From assembly GCA_020744225.1 (NCBI GenBank), contig JAGMWG010000016.1:682001-746000 (forward strand): a stretch of 64,000 nt of DNA, written 5' to 3'. Under the pieces are notes generated by a model. That model made no database searches and was not told where the DNA came from. It saw nothing but the letters and a program-made list of their open reading frames with translations. Positions 10,497-23,098 of the stretch are shown in pieces. The stretch comes from Paraphoma chrysanthemicola. Taxonomy: Eukaryota > Ascomycota > Dothideomycetes > Pleosporales > Phaeosphaeriaceae. How positions within the stretch are numbered: the stretch's first letter is position 1; every line of letters begins with the position of its first letter. Position numbers and translations under genes: made by a program.

Positions 10497-12411
10497 ATGT
10501 CATTAGACGCAGTACGAAGACAAGCGCATCGTGTCGCATCGTCCAACGGTGGCGATGGCGCAATGAACTACAACCCTTTCGCCCGGACTCGATCAAGAGA
10601 CTCGACAGCCGACATCGAGAATAATGTGCACCGAACTAGGTCAACGCGGTCCGAGGCCGCAGTACCTACCATCGAGGAGCAACAGCGTTTCGAGACCAGG
10701 GAGGCTGAGAAAGAGTTTGGAAGTCAAAAGCACCACAATACAGAACCTACGCCTACCTCTGCGACCGCAACTAATGGCTTCGCAACACTACCAGAGTCGT
10801 CGACAGAGAAGGAGGCTCTGCGCCAGACAAATGGTCACAAGGACTCCAATGACAGCACCGTAGCTGCGTCGAGTGATGTCAACAGTGAGGGTGTAACGAA
10901 GCGGGCCAAGTTCAAGGGCATTTTCCGCAAAGATCATCACGATGATCTCGTAGACAGTGAGCTCACTCGTGTCGACTCTGATCAGCTGTCATTAGAGGAG
11001 CGAAAGAAGAGGGCGCATAAGAAGAAGATTCCTGTTGGCGCACAGATCCGATTCGTTCTTTTCGGCGCGTGGATCAACGTCTTGCTCATCTTCGTGCCAA
11101 TCGGCTTCGCTGTCTTTTACGCCCATCTCAAGCCTGTTCCGGTCTTCATCATCAATTTCATCGCAATCATCCCGCTGGCGGCTATGCTGAGTAACGCGAC
11201 TGAAGAACTGGCCATTCGAGTCGGTGAAACCCTTGGTGGACTGTTGAACGCCACTTTCGGAAATGCGGTCGAACTCATTGTCTCCGTCCAGGCTTTGATC
11301 AAAGATGAAATCACCATCGTCAAAACCTCGCTCATTGGTAGTATGTTGTCGAACTTGCTACTTGTCTTGGGCATGTCATTTTTCCTCGGTGGTGTCAATC
11401 GACTGGAGCAGTTCTTCAACGTCACAGTCGCTCAGACTGCCGCATCTCTGCTCGCGCTTTCGATCGCATCTTTGATCATCCCGACTGTCTTCCACAACAT
11501 GATTGCTGAAGATAATATCATAGCTGGTGACGCTAAGAAGAACCAGGAGCTAGTAAGTTTGACTCAAGTACCTATTTGGACCCCACTAACATAATATAGT
11601 CGCGCGGAACTGCCTTTATTCTTCTATTCGTCTATGCTTGCTACCTAACCTTCCAACTCAAAACCCACTCCGCCATGTACAATGCCCCAAGTCAGAAGGT
11701 CGCTAAGCGCAAGTCTGGAAAGAAGGCTGAGGGTGAGGCCAATCGTGGCATCGCAGCTATCGGCGCTGGCACAGCTGCGGCAGCAGGCGGGGGAGTGAAC
11801 AACCAAACCCTATTCAAGAACCCAGACGAAGACCATGCGGACAATCAAGAGGAGGACGATTTTGAGACCCCCAGCCTATCCGTCATCGGCGCGCTCGTCA
11901 CTCTCGCTATTTCCACCACCCTTGTTGCATTCTGTTCTGAGTTCATGGTCAGCAGTATCGACGGCCTCACCGCATCTGGCGCCATTTCCACCACATTCGT
12001 TGGTCTTATTCTGCTGCCAATTGTCGGAAACGCCGCTGAGCATGCAACTGCCGTCACTGTCGCTATCAAGGACAAGATGGACTTGTCCATCGGTGTGGCT
12101 GTCGGATCGAGCATGCAAATCGCTCTCTTGGTCTTCCCGCTCATTGTCATCCTCGGCTGGATTCTGGGCAAGGACTGCATGACGCTTTACTTTGATACAT
12201 TCCAGATCGCAACACTGTTTGTTTCGGTTCTGCTGGTCAATTACTTGATCCAGGACGGCAAGTCTCGTAAGTACAAACGCACCGAGATTCCGCGAGGGCT
12301 GTTGCTAACATGTTGACAGACTGGCTTGAAGGCGTGCTGCTCATGTCGTCGTATATCATCATCGCTTTGGCTGCTTGGTTCTACCCGAACATCGAGGAGA
12401 ATCAGTGCTAG
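10497..12411 (+). CDS. VCX1: Vacuolar Ca2+/H+ exchanger (VCX1/CAX family)
   Basis: Antiporter that moves cytosolic Ca2+ into the vacuole against protons. Exons 10497-11552, 11600-12266 and 12320-12411 give 604 aa. The first ~175 residues are a long charged, disordered cytosolic N-terminus. Membrane segments follow (IRFVLFGAWINVLLIFVPIG and others). The two alpha-repeat motifs are clear: GNAVELIVSVQALIKDEITI and GNAAEHATAVTVAIKDKMDL, each with the conserved acidic residue, followed by IGSMLSNLLLVLG and VGSSMQIALLVFPL. An acidic loop (EDHADNQEEDDFE) separates the halves, as in this family. All introns are about 50 nt. The length is greater than yeast Vcx1 (~410 aa) because of the N-terminal tail and central loop, usual in filamentous fungi. 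Confidence 0.94.
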
Positions 12412-13200
12412 TGAGATGATGAGTTTTCCTTGTTCATTGTACTGTCTGTCGGCAATTCTGTTGTTTATGTTGCCCTATCTTTTGTCTCAGATACCCCAAA
12501 GTGTACATCTGGTGTAACGATCTACTACATAATTTGAATATACGTTTAATTTCCAACGTCTACTTCGTTCCTGTTCATGCTTATGTGTGTGGGGCTTTGT
12601 CGACGATGTTGTCTCGCTCCTTCCTCCATTCGCTGGTATGACGTACCTCCCTTCCCTCATTATAAACAGGTACTAACACATCTCAAAATTTCAACACATG
12701 TTGCCGCATACAACACTACATGCTTCAGCCAACATCAAACTCATGAGTGTGCCAGGAGTAACTCGGTACACTCCACTGTACGGCAAACGGCCAGTCGTTT
12801 GTTCTTCTCACACGAACCTGCCTTCACCTCGAGTTGGCCGCGGGCTATCAGGTGGCACATGATGCGGCGAGAGCATGGGCGCCGCTTCTCTTACCTGGAG
12901 AGAGGTTGCGCGCCTTGCCGACAGCGTTGGAGGGGCATATAAAGAGTTCATGCCGTCGCCGCTGGCACTCTTCCTCCATCTCCCCTTTCCGACTCTTTCT
13001 CTACCACAAGCGCGCTCGACAATAAATCAGCAAACAGTGCACCTTAACAACCGCTCTTTAGCTTGATTTGCGCTGTTCACCTTGGACAGGCTTCAGAAAG
13101 CTGAGAATACCCGACTTCCGATTCGACACTTCGGTCTAGCTTCACGGTACGCATTATACAAGCACGACGGCCGCAGTATTGATGATAGTTCCAGATAGCC
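12412..13200. promoter_or_regulatory. Intergenic region with TATA-like promoter of the SNF2 gene
   Basis: A TATATAAA-type element (CATATAAAG, 12936-12944) lies about 260 bp before the SNF2 start codon; the sequence after it is C/T-rich, as in fungal leaders. No gene recognised in the remainder. Confidence 0.4.
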
Positions 13201-16200
13201 ATGGCGGAGCCCGATCCTACGAGCATCGACTCAGGCGATGTGCATCATGGGCCGCCAGAGACATTGCCTACTCCTGCAGAAACCACAAATGACGAAAGTC
13301 AGGACGTGATGTCGGTCCAAAATTTCGACAACGACGAGGAAGCTCCGCCTACCGAGGACAGCACCGCTCTTGATTCACACGACGCCCCCGACAAGACGGC
13401 AGAGACTATCCTCGATCAACAGACCGGCCCCGGTGCTGTCATAGAAGACATCAACGACAACGAAGAAGACATGGACGACTTTCCTGGAGATAGTCAGGAT
13501 ATAGTCATGGACACAATCGAACAAGAGCTTGGTCTTGAGCGTGGCTCACTCGATCCTGGTGCGGCAGAGGGCACCGCGGCTGAACAAAGCGACCCCGAAG
13601 AGCAAGAAGACACCGCTATGGCTGACGACGATGACCACTTGCCTATTCAGGTTGACGCCGCCGCCATGGGCCGCGACGTGGAAGAGCAACAGAGTCGGAT
13701 CGACACCGACATGAGTAATGCCGAAACAGAGATCGGGGATGGTGTAAACCATCCATCTCAAGAGATATATGAGCCTCCTCAAGACGTAGACTCAATGAAC
13801 GAGGATGCCCAAGAAGACCCTGAGCGTATAAGAGCGAACCAGCCTCGGATGCAGCCAAATGGCGCGAGCAACTTTCAACCATCTCAAGTGAACGACGATG
13901 ATGGCGACAACGACTCCTCATCCCTCTTTGTAGCTGAGCATACTCCTTCCACCCCTCAGCCTTCGATGCACCACGGCGTTTTCTCGAACATGCCACCTCC
14001 TTCTCGTCCTTCCACGACGCCTTCAGTGCCAGGTAACTCTACATACGCCAGGATCCGCAACATGCAGAAGAAGCTTGCCGAAAAGAAGAATGCCGACATG
14101 AAAAGGCAGGCTGCGCAACGATTCCAAGCAAATCCGGACAGTGAAAACTATCTGGAGGCTATCTTGTCTCCAATCACGCCACCAGCCTCAATGCCCGGTC
14201 CTCAGGTGGACGAAGATGAAGTAGCGCACAGACAAGCGAAGGCCGAATACTCGAAGAAAAAGCATTACTATGATGAGCTTCGACGCAAGAATGGCAAGCT
14301 GACCTTCCGACAAGATGTGGAGTGGATGAAGGTCAAAGGCGCGGAAGCTGCTCGACTGAAGAAGCGCGCCCGTGATCTCGCGAAGGCTCATCAAGAAGAG
14401 GACAGCGCCGAGCCTGATCTATTTCCCGAAGCACGACTCCAAACTGAAAATCGCGAGAGAGCGGAAGACTCGGAAGATCCCTGGGACAATGACTCGTTTG
14501 GGACTTCCAACAAGCGTCGGCGTCGAGAAATGCCGCAGAAGTCGCCGAAGATGGTATCAATGCAAGAGGCCGAACTGCAGAGTATGAGAGTGGCGCTAGA
14601 GGCTGATGAAGACGTGCCAAAGAAGAAGAAGCGAAAGTGCCAGACCTCAGACGACGAGTCTCAAGACACTCGCGTCAGTGCCAAGGGTAAAAGCAAGGGC
14701 AAGGGCAAAGCTGCGGCGAAACCGAAGTCTGCAGCCACCAGGGCGAAAGCAGGGCCAAAAGTCGCAAGCGGCGGGAGAAAGACAGCAAAAGAGAAACGCA
14801 CTATTGACCATGCCATCAAACAGGCCAGCTCATTGTTCAACGCCAATGTCTTCGAGCAGCAAGCTGGTGAAGGAGAGAGGGATCAGCCAACTTTCAGATC
14901 CAGAAATAAGACAGATGCTCTCAAGGAACTTATTGCAAGTGTTCCCCTAGAAGAAAAGAAACAAATTCGGACGGACATGAACGTTTTGCTTGCAGCCACC
15001 AGAGACTTTGATGGCAAAGGTTCGGTCAAGCTTGATGGGGGCAATTGGGTGGTTAAGGGGATGAAGACTTCCTTGAAAGGCTATCAAATCCTTGGAAGCG
15101 CCTTCATGCGTCGTCGCGAGAACGCGGAAGACGAGCCGAAAGGCGGACTCATGGCCGATCAGATGGGGCTGGGGAAAACACTGATGATGCTTGCCAACAT
15201 CGTCAACGGTCAGCCTCCAAAAGGCCAGCACCCTCGGACCACCCTTCTAGTTGCCAGTCCTGCACTTTTAACGCAGTGGGGTAAAGAAATCGAGCAGCAT
15301 ACGAATTACGGACTCAAAATCATGCGCTACAGCTCTGGCAATCGCCTCGACTCCAACCAGCCCTTCGAAGTCCTTAAGCATCACGATATCATTCTCACTA
15401 CCTATAATGAGATAATGAGATCGTATCCTAAGAATGAGCCACCCATCGATTGTCAGACGGCAGAGCAGAAGATCGCGTGGTGGAAATCTGTCTATGAGAA
15501 CCAGCGCGGCGTTCTGCATCGCATGATGTTCCTGCGTGTCGTTCTTGACGAGGCCCAGGCGATCAAGAGTCATATCAGCAGGACGTCAATCGCTTGTCGT
15601 GCACTGATGGCAAAGCACAAGTGGGCCTTGAGTGGTACTCCCATTCTGAATAGTCTTACGGAGCTGTACCCGTACTTCAAGTTCCTCGGTGTCCCGCATA
15701 CCGGCAGTTTCAAGATCTTTAAGCACAACTACTGCGACACCAAGGATTCCGAGAACACCGAGCGCCTGCTCGTTCGCCTTTCCCAATTCATGATTCGACG
15801 TACACATGCCGATAGAATGTTCAATGCCCCTATCCTGAAGCTTCCACAGGCCGACCAGGGCACTTTCTGGTGCGAATTCAACCCTGTCGAGCGCTGTGTG
15901 TACGACATTGTGCGCCAGCGCTTTGCCAGGAACATCAACATGTGGCAGAAGAAGGGTGAGCTAGAGAAGTCTTACAGCAACGCTCTAGTGATGCTTCTTC
16001 GACTCCGGCAGTTGACTGCTCACATCCTGATGTTGCAATTCGTCATGAGAGATCTCCTGGAAGTTGAAGACATTGAGCGCATCAAAGACGTGGTCCAAGA
16101 GCAGTCAGCCAGCAGCAGCACTCCGAGTGGCCGCACTATTATTGCGATTCGCAAGCAGCTTGAGAAACACGCGATCGAAGAGAAGAAGAAAGCCGCAGCC

Positions 16201-17698
16201 AGAGCTGCGAAAGCTGCGGCGAAGGCTGCTGCAAAGGAAGCTGGACGAGTATACGTGGATGATACAGGAGATGAGGCGGACGTACCTGAGGAGGATGTAA
16301 GCGAAGAAGAAGTACTAGAGCTCGAGGAAGAGGAGGAATTCCAAGGCCAGCCCACCGGCCAGGTCGGTGCAGGCAAAGGCGGAAGCGGTAAGACCTTCGG
16401 CAAAGATTATAATTTCAAGCCCTACCTTCGAAGCCTTAAGGTAGGAAAGAGCTGGGAGAAAGCGAAGAAGCGAGCCAAATGCAGCTGGTGCGATGAACCA
16501 CCCAAGAAGCCCTGGATCACCAGCTGTGGCCATCTCATTTGCGAGCAACCATGTCTAGAACTGGAATATTTAGCAGCCGCAGAGCTGGAGAATGATCGAG
16601 CTCCTTGCAAGGCTTGTGGTATCACTCCCACGTCCGTCATCGAGTTTGAGATGGACGAGGATAACGAGTTCGAGCCTGTTGCAACAGGCACCCGAGCCAA
16701 GAAGGCGTCGAAGGCGGCAAAGCAGCGCGAGCGTCGCGATCGCGAAGACATTGCAGAGGACTGGCTTTCTCATGCTGGCGAGGAGGTGCTGCCTTCTGCG
16801 AAGACGCTGGCGATCAAGGCGCAGGTGCTGAATTGGACGAGAGAGGATCCGAAGGTCAAAATAATCATCTACACGCAATTTCTTGCCATGTAAGTCATCC
16901 AATAGACGGGATCGAGGCAAGAAAGCTTACACCTTCCAGGATCCGCATTCTAGGCAAGATATGCCAGAAGGAGGGTTGGCAGGCCGAACAGGTACGTCTT
17001 GCACCCCTCTGTCTATCTTCAGCACTATTTCGAGATGGCTCATGGCGTTATTCTACGCCGCGAGGACCTTCAGCCTACCTGATCACCTCAAACGCATACT
17101 GATCAACGTGTACAGTACATGGGTACCATGAGCTTCACTGCGCGCGACAAAGCCATCAGCAACTTCGCAACAAACGAGAAATGCAATATTCTCCTCGCGT
17201 CCCTACGCGCCGGCGGCCGTGAGTATCTCTCCTCGCCACAATATCACCCTTACTAACACACGAAAACAGTCGGCCTCAACCTTACCATGGCGTCGCGCGT
17301 CATCATGGTTGACCCATGGTGGAACTCTGCCTCTGAACAACAAGCGTTCTGCCGCGTGTTCCGCATCGGCCAGAAAGAGGAGACATACATGTCTCGGCTC
17401 TGCGTCAAGAACACAGTTGACGCGCGCCTGATTGAGATGCAGGAGCGCAAGGAGAAGGAGATTAGCGAGGTTATGGAGGATGACGGCGAGCGCATGAAGA
17501 CGTGAGTTTTGCTCTTGGATCTTCCTGGAGAGTCGATGCTAACGGCGATGTAGGATGAGTGTGGTCGATCTCATGCGTCTGTTTGGCAACTTGGATGAGG
17601 ATGCCGAGGGCAAGCCGTTCATCTTGGTGGACAATCCGGATCCGAGGGGCGGCTTCAGGGCAGATCGGGATGATGAGGGCTTTGCGGACGAGATCTAG
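13201..17698 (+). CDS. SNF2-family ATPase with internal RING finger (Rad5/Rad16/Uls1 type)
   Basis: Predicted DNA translocase and possible ubiquitin/SUMO-targeted ligase of the Rad5/16-like SNF2 group, nuclear. Exons 13201-16889, 16940-16991, 17116-17218, 17270-17501 and 17554-17698 give 1406 aa. Residues 1-~430 are acidic and disordered. Basic nuclear-signal-like runs follow (PKKKKRK near residue 475). The helicase core begins near 625: GGLMADQMGLGKT (Walker A, ~648-660), VVLDEAQAIK (motif II, DEAQ, ~778-787), ALSGTPILNSLTELYP. Between the lobes sit an Ala/Lys-rich helix, a Glu-rich stretch and a C3HC4 RING (~1093-1140: CSWC, SCGHLIC, CKAC). Lobe 2 has IIIYTQF, LRAGGLGLNL and RVFRIGQ. No HIRAN domain seen. 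Which yeast protein is the true orthologue cannot be settled without a tree. Confidence 0.9.
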
Positions 17699-18459
17699 AT
17701 TGGTTCAGGGAAATTGGTGGTTGTGACTGCGAGTGGCTTCAGGATGCAATTTCTAGGTTTTCTTTTCATCATGGTTTGGCAAGTGCCAGCTGGAGCACTT
17801 CTGGGATGTCAAGACCTGTGGGCCAGGGTCTGATTCTAATCCATTGAGAGCTCGAGGCTGTTTCAGCCATCTCATATCGATGCTCTGTAGCGTACCAATA
17901 CAAAAGTCCCTGTAATCAGTTGACATCTTCCATGCTACAGCTGTTCAGGTGAAAATGGTGGACTGATGGTTTGAGCAGGCTTCCCTCGGCACATGTAGAG
18001 GGCATCTCCGCTCCGCAGTCGTGATTACAAAAAGCAAGCCGTGGGGTGCCTGAGGATATGGCGCCTTCCTTATGCCCTCATCGAGATGGCCCTGCAGCTA
18101 CAGCATAGTCGTCCGGCATGTTGATGCTGGAGGGCTGACGTCGCGATAAGGGCCCAGGGTCGGCCAATCACAGGCGTGATGATAGCGAAAGCCATGGCGT
18201 GGGCGCTGGATGGCAGTTCTCTCATACACAAAAGCGACCTGCGCAACGCGTCTGCTATCGCTTGGGATCACGCTCGGCAGCATGTTGAGGCCGTGTCCGG
18301 GACGCCCAAACTGTGACCACCACCCGCCTCTGGTCGCTGATTAATGGCACTCCGCTGAGCGACGAGGGCTGTTTCTGCTGCTGTCACCTGTCAGAGAAGG
18401 AACGCGCCCCGCCGACTCGAACCCCACACTTTGTGTTCGCTGAACCCTCGACGCCTGCC
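17699..18459. other. Intergenic region and leader of the NirA-like gene
   Basis: About 760 bp between the SNF2 stop and the regulator's ATG. The frame of the regulator stays open back to 18313 but only a GTG is available there, so the ATG at 18460 was taken. No other feature recognised. Confidence 0.4.
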
Positions 18460-21311
18460 ATGGACACCAACGCGACGGATGCGCAGCCGCCCGACACGCC
18501 GGCAAAGAAGGGACGGCGCAGCAAGAAGGACGGCAGCGGCGACGATGGGAAGAAGCGCAGGTGCATTTCAAGCGCCTGTGTGCCCTGCAGGAAGAGGAAG
18601 AGCAAGGTATGTAACCAATCTTGGCCCAGTGTGCTTTCTCCGGTGAAGGGGAAGAGTATCTCCGGATCAGCACAGCACGCGCAGCACCACCACAGATTAC
18701 TATGGTGCACGGCTGTATGCAGTATGCCATCGCGTGCTTACACACATCCAGTGCGACGGCACCACCCCAGCATGCTCCGCGTGCGCCGCCGTCTACAACA
18801 CGGAATGCGTCTACGACCTCAACTCCGACCATCGGCGCAAAGGCGTCTACAAGAAGGACATTGACAACCTCAAGACGCGCAACTCGACCCTGCAGACGCT
18901 CATCCAGGCCATCCTAAACTACCCGGAGGACGAAGTCGGCGACCTCGTCCAGCAGATCCGCACCTGCGAGAGCCTGGACGCCGTTGCAGAGGCCATCATC
19001 GCAAAGGAGAATGGCGAGGTCGACGACGATGAGCAGATCAGCCCGGCGTCCACCCCGCCGCTGGGGCCGCAGCATCCGACCTTTGAGAGCCAGCTGAGCG
19101 GGAAGATGGGCGAGCTGCGGCTCGAGGACGGCTCGACGCGCTACATTGGCGGCACCTCGCACCTCATATACCTCGACCGCTCCAGCGATGCCGCCGAATC
19201 GCCCGACACGTACCCGGAAGAGTACCCGCAGACCGAGGACCCCTTCTGCTCGTGGACGAGCGTCACAAAGGACCCCGAGCTGGTGCAGCACCTCATCAGC
19301 ATGTACTTTTGTTGGCACTACAGCTTCTTTACAACGCTATCCAAGAACCTCTTCCTGCAGGAGTTCAGACTGGGCAAGCCACCACGGGGCTCCGGCCGAC
19401 GCATGCAGTACTGCACGCCACTGCTGGTGAATGCCATGCTGGCTCTAGGGTGTCACTTCTCCTCGTGGCCTGGAGCGCGCGCAGTCCGCGACGACTCGGC
19501 GACCGCTGGCGACCACTTCTTCAAGGAGACGAAGAAGCTGATCATGGAAGGTGACCTCCACGAAGTGCCATCGCTCGCCACGGTGCAAGCCCTTGCGCTC
19601 ATGTCAGTGCGGGAAGCCGGCTGTGGTAGAGAGGCGAAGGGGTGGGTATACAGCGGCATGAGCTTCCGCATGGCCTGCGATCTCGGCCTCAACCTCGGCA
19701 TGCACAGCAAAGGCAACATGGACGAGACCGAAGAAGATGCCCGGCGCATCACCTTCTGGGGCTGCTTCTTATTTGACAAGTGCTGGAGCAACTACCTCGG
19801 CCGGTTACCGCAGCTGCACAACACCATGGTGACCGTGCCCAAGTTTGAAGTCTTTCCCGTCGAAGACGCCGAGACGTGGAGTGCTGTGACCGACTCTGGC
19901 ATCAGCCAAGCACACTCGCAGCCAAGCAGGACACGAGCCATTGCATTGCAGATCTCCAAGCTCTGCGAGATATCCAGCGATCTCATGAACTTCTTCTACA
20001 ACCCGATTGACATGGACAAGGCCAAGGGCAAGCAGGCTGAGCTAAAGAAGCTTAGCGAGATACACATGCGATTAGAGACATGGAGACGAGAACTGCCAAA
20101 GGAGCTGGAGCCCAAAGAGGGCGGCCTGCCGCACATGCTCGTCATGCAGTAAGTTCTGACCTCAGTCACGTGGAGTCGTCTTGTTCTAACACAATCGCAG
20201 CATGTTCTTCCAGCTGCTCTACATCCATCTGTTCCGCCCGTTCCTCAAATACAATCCCAACAACTCGCCATTACCTGCCCACGTCTCGCCACGAAAGCTG
20301 TGCACCCAGGCTGCCTCTATGATCTCCAAGCTGCTTCGGCTATACAAGCGATCACACGGACTGCGACAGATCTGCAATATCTGTGTCTACATTACCCACT
20401 CAGCTTGCACAATACACCTCCTCAATCTGCCCGAGAAGAACGCCAAACGAGACATCATCCACGGCGTGAAGCACCTCGAGGAGATTGCCGAAGGCTGGCT
20501 ATGCGCACGCCGAACCCTAGGTATCCTCAGCGTCCTGGCCCAGCGCTGGAAGGTCGACTTACCAGAAGAGGCCGCTGCCGTCCTCAAGCGCACCGACGCC
20601 AAGTTTGGCCCTTGGAGTGAGATCAGCACACCAAAGCCTAGCTACCGCGAGCCGGACAAGATCGAGGAGCACCCATCGCCCGCCGATCAGGCTTCGCCAT
20701 CCCTACAGCCATACAGCATGAACATTGCGACCGTCACGACACCTCAGTACGTGAACAGGATACCGCACAACAACACTTCCGTAAGCATAGATCCCTACGC
20801 GCGTTCTCACGAGGCCATGCCTCCATCCGATCCAAATGCTCTGGCTTACACGCAAACCCAGCACCACTCCACGCCGCAGTCGACCAACTTCAATCCCGCC
20901 ACCCCCGCATCTACGCAAGCGCGACAGTCCGTTGACGGACAGAGCACTGCTGGTAACTCTCCGAGTCAGCTTTTTGGTGGTGTCGATCAATTAATCCGTG
21001 AAGGTCAAGACTGGATCTTCCGTGACCAGACACAGCTGGCGAACGGTTTCGAGAATTGGCATCCTGGCAGCATCGACGATATTGCTTCCTGGTTCGCGAG
21101 CACGCAGTCCCCGACCAACGGCTACCCTGCGCCTGGGGTTAGTGCACCGATGAACGGTGGGCCCGTGGGTGGGGCTCGGCCAAACGGCTTTCCGGCGAAC
21201 CTGCAGGCGAACGGTGATTTGCCTGCCAATGGCGCAAATGGGGTTAACGGCATAACTGGTCTACAAGGCTTCACGTACGACGAGTCGACGTGGTACAATG
21301 AGTATCAATGA
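18460..21311 (+). CDS. Zn2Cys6 transcription factor, NirA-like
   Basis: Fungal binuclear-zinc-cluster regulator with a fungal-specific TF domain. Exons 18460-18606, 18752-20148 and 20201-21311 give 884 aa. The zinc cluster is ACVPCRKRKSK, then after the first intron CDGTTPACSACAAV...TECVY (Cys40, 43, 50, 57, 60, 68); the intron falls exactly before Cys50. It is followed by DHRRKGVYKKDIDNLKTRNS, a linker and coiled segment I associate with NirA-type regulators of nitrate assimilation. The middle domain includes TEDPFCSWTSV, FCWHYSFFTTLSKNLFL and FWGCFLFDKCWSNYLGR. The C-terminus is Asn/Gly/Pro-rich and ends in acidic/aromatic residues. Several paralogues share this architecture, so a nitrate role is only a possibility. 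Confidence 0.85.
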
Positions 21312-21564
21312 GTGTTGTACAATAGCACCGTCCTTGGATATGTCTGTGTGCTTTCTAAGCCCATGATTATTATTATAGCATCTACGTTCAAGCAGCGGAT
21401 CGGCGAAAAGGCGAAACAAGGAAGACAAAGGTTCAATGGCAATTGAGCTATTGCTAATTCAAGTTTATGAGATATGTTCACGATTTACTCTTTATCTCGT
21501 TTCATCTAGACACCAAAGTCAAATCCCGTGGGTATCACGCTCCCTTCGTCTCCAAGACAACCTT

Positions 21565-22794
21565 TCACATCCCATCCTTCCCACAACACACAACCCCAAG
21601 AACCCCCCTCCTAACCTTCGCCCTCCACCCCCGCGCCTTCTTCATCTCCATCACCCTCCTCACAGTCTCAGCATACTCCTCATCCCGTTGCCGTTCCTCA
21701 GTCGTCCTCTCATCTTTTCCCTCCTCCTCCTCCTCCCCTCCCCCTTGCGCCCCTCCACCAACAACACCACCATTCTCATACCCGTTCCCGAAACCTTCGA
21801 TTCTACTCTCGCTCAGTGCGCCGTTTGCATCAACGAGTAATCCCGCTTGCGAGGATTGGGATTGCGCGTATAAGCTAGGGCCGTCGAGGTCGAAGTGTTC
21901 GGTGAACCGCGATCGTTGAGATGCGGCGCTTTGGCGTCCTGTCTGATGTCTCGTGCTGTTGACGGGTGTTGATGGTGGAGGGGAAGGTGGAGCGGGACTA
22001 GTTCTCGCACTTTGAATAGGTGTTGGGGTCCGAGGAAGCGGGATTCGAGACGCGAGGCCAAGGAGGGCGGGTGTATTGCAGCGCGTCAAGGGAGGAAGGG
22101 AAGATAGATCTGTTGCTGTGTCTGCGAGGCTTGTTGCGTCTGCATCGGGATACGCATTTAAAGCGTAAAGGGGAGACGGTGTGGTGGTGGTGTTGTGGAT
22201 GTCGAACCCGAAATCGAAATCAGCAAAGCGACGTGAAGGGGAAGGCGAAAGGGAAGGCGAAGACGAAACCGGGCCCTGAATGCTTTCACCCTGGTATGTT
22301 CTCAGAGGAGAACGACGATACGCTTCAAGCACAGTAGGCGTACTCGGCCTCGATGTCGCAACACCAAGTATCGTCCCCGACACAGACGGCGACGAACTCA
22401 GCGAAAGTCGACTCAATGGCCTGAGTTCAGGGAGTTCAGGACTCCCTGTATAATACGTCGACGATGGGACTGGGGATAATCCATCTGGTCTAGAACCATG
22501 GTCATGTCCATATCCGTATCCCGTAGTAGTTCTGTCGTAGGAGGAGGAACTAGACCGTGATGCGGGACGATCGGGCTGGGCATCGTCGCGCCATTGGGCG
22601 GTGGTGATGGTTGATAACGGCGAGCTTATACGCGTGGGAGACTTAGTGGCGGTGGTGGGGGTAGAGGTGGAGGTGTCGCTGAGAGCAGGGGAGATGGGGC
22701 GGAAGGTAGTCCAGGGGATTGTGGGCGCGAGGTATGTGCGAGTTGGAGTGCGGCGTCCCTGGGTGGGAGGGATTGAGATGGCATGTTGAAACAT
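21565..22794 (-). CDS. Hypothetical Ser/Thr/Pro-rich disordered protein
   Basis: 409-aa single open frame, not recognised. Most of it is low-complexity Ser/Thr/Pro sequence with short SP/TP clusters that could be phosphorylation sites (for example SLSSSPSVSGTI and SSSPSLSPSPSRR). The last ~60 residues differ: an acidic run, then a charged helix-like RDEEYAETVRRVMEMKKARG and a basic end with CCGKDGM. The ATG at 22794 was chosen because it starts MFQHAISIPP in a reasonable context; the frame stays open to 23007, where a longer hydrophobic N-terminus is possible but looks less protein-like. The long open frame in GC-rich low-complexity DNA is the main evidence, so confidence is moderate. Confidence 0.55.
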   Translation of the reverse strand: MFQHAISIPPTQGRRTPTRTYLAPTIPWTTFRPISPALSDTSTSTPTTATKSPTRISSPLSTITTAQWRDDAQPDRPASRSSSSSYDRTTTGYGYGHDHGSRPDGLSPVPSSTYYTGSPELPELRPLSRLSLSSSPSVSGTILGVATSRPSTPTVLEAYRRSPLRTYQGESIQGPVSSSPSLSPSPSRRFADFDFGFDIHNTTTTPSPLYALNAYPDADATSLADTATDLSSLPPLTRCNTPALLGLASRIPLPRTPTPIQSARTSPAPPSPPPSTPVNSTRHQTGRQSAASQRSRFTEHFDLDGPSLYAQSQSSQAGLLVDANGALSESRIEGFGNGYENGGVVGGGAQGGGEEEEEGKDERTTEERQRDEEYAETVRRVMEMKKARGWRAKVRRGVLGVVCCGKDGM

Positions 22795-23098
22795 GGCTGT
22801 CTGGCTAGTATCCAGGATACTATTAGTCTGCAAAAGTCGTAGTAGTAGTATTGAGGATGTGAAGAACATACAAGTTACAGTATGATGTGTCCAACTTGGT
22901 GTGATAGTTGTTATGAAGGTAGACGGGCTATCTTGCAAGGCTTTTGGACTCGGACTTGGATTTGCAGCTGAACGCGATCGAAAGAACACCAGATAAGATA
23001 GGAACATGATGCAGATTTTAAATACTCTTCATCTTCATCATCTCAACCTCACGCAACTACCTACCAGCCTACCACCTACCAAAAATGCAAACACTACA

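Noticed and set aside
13546..13996. Antisense open frames under the SNF2 gene
   Set aside because: Shadow of the strong coding frame on the plus strand.
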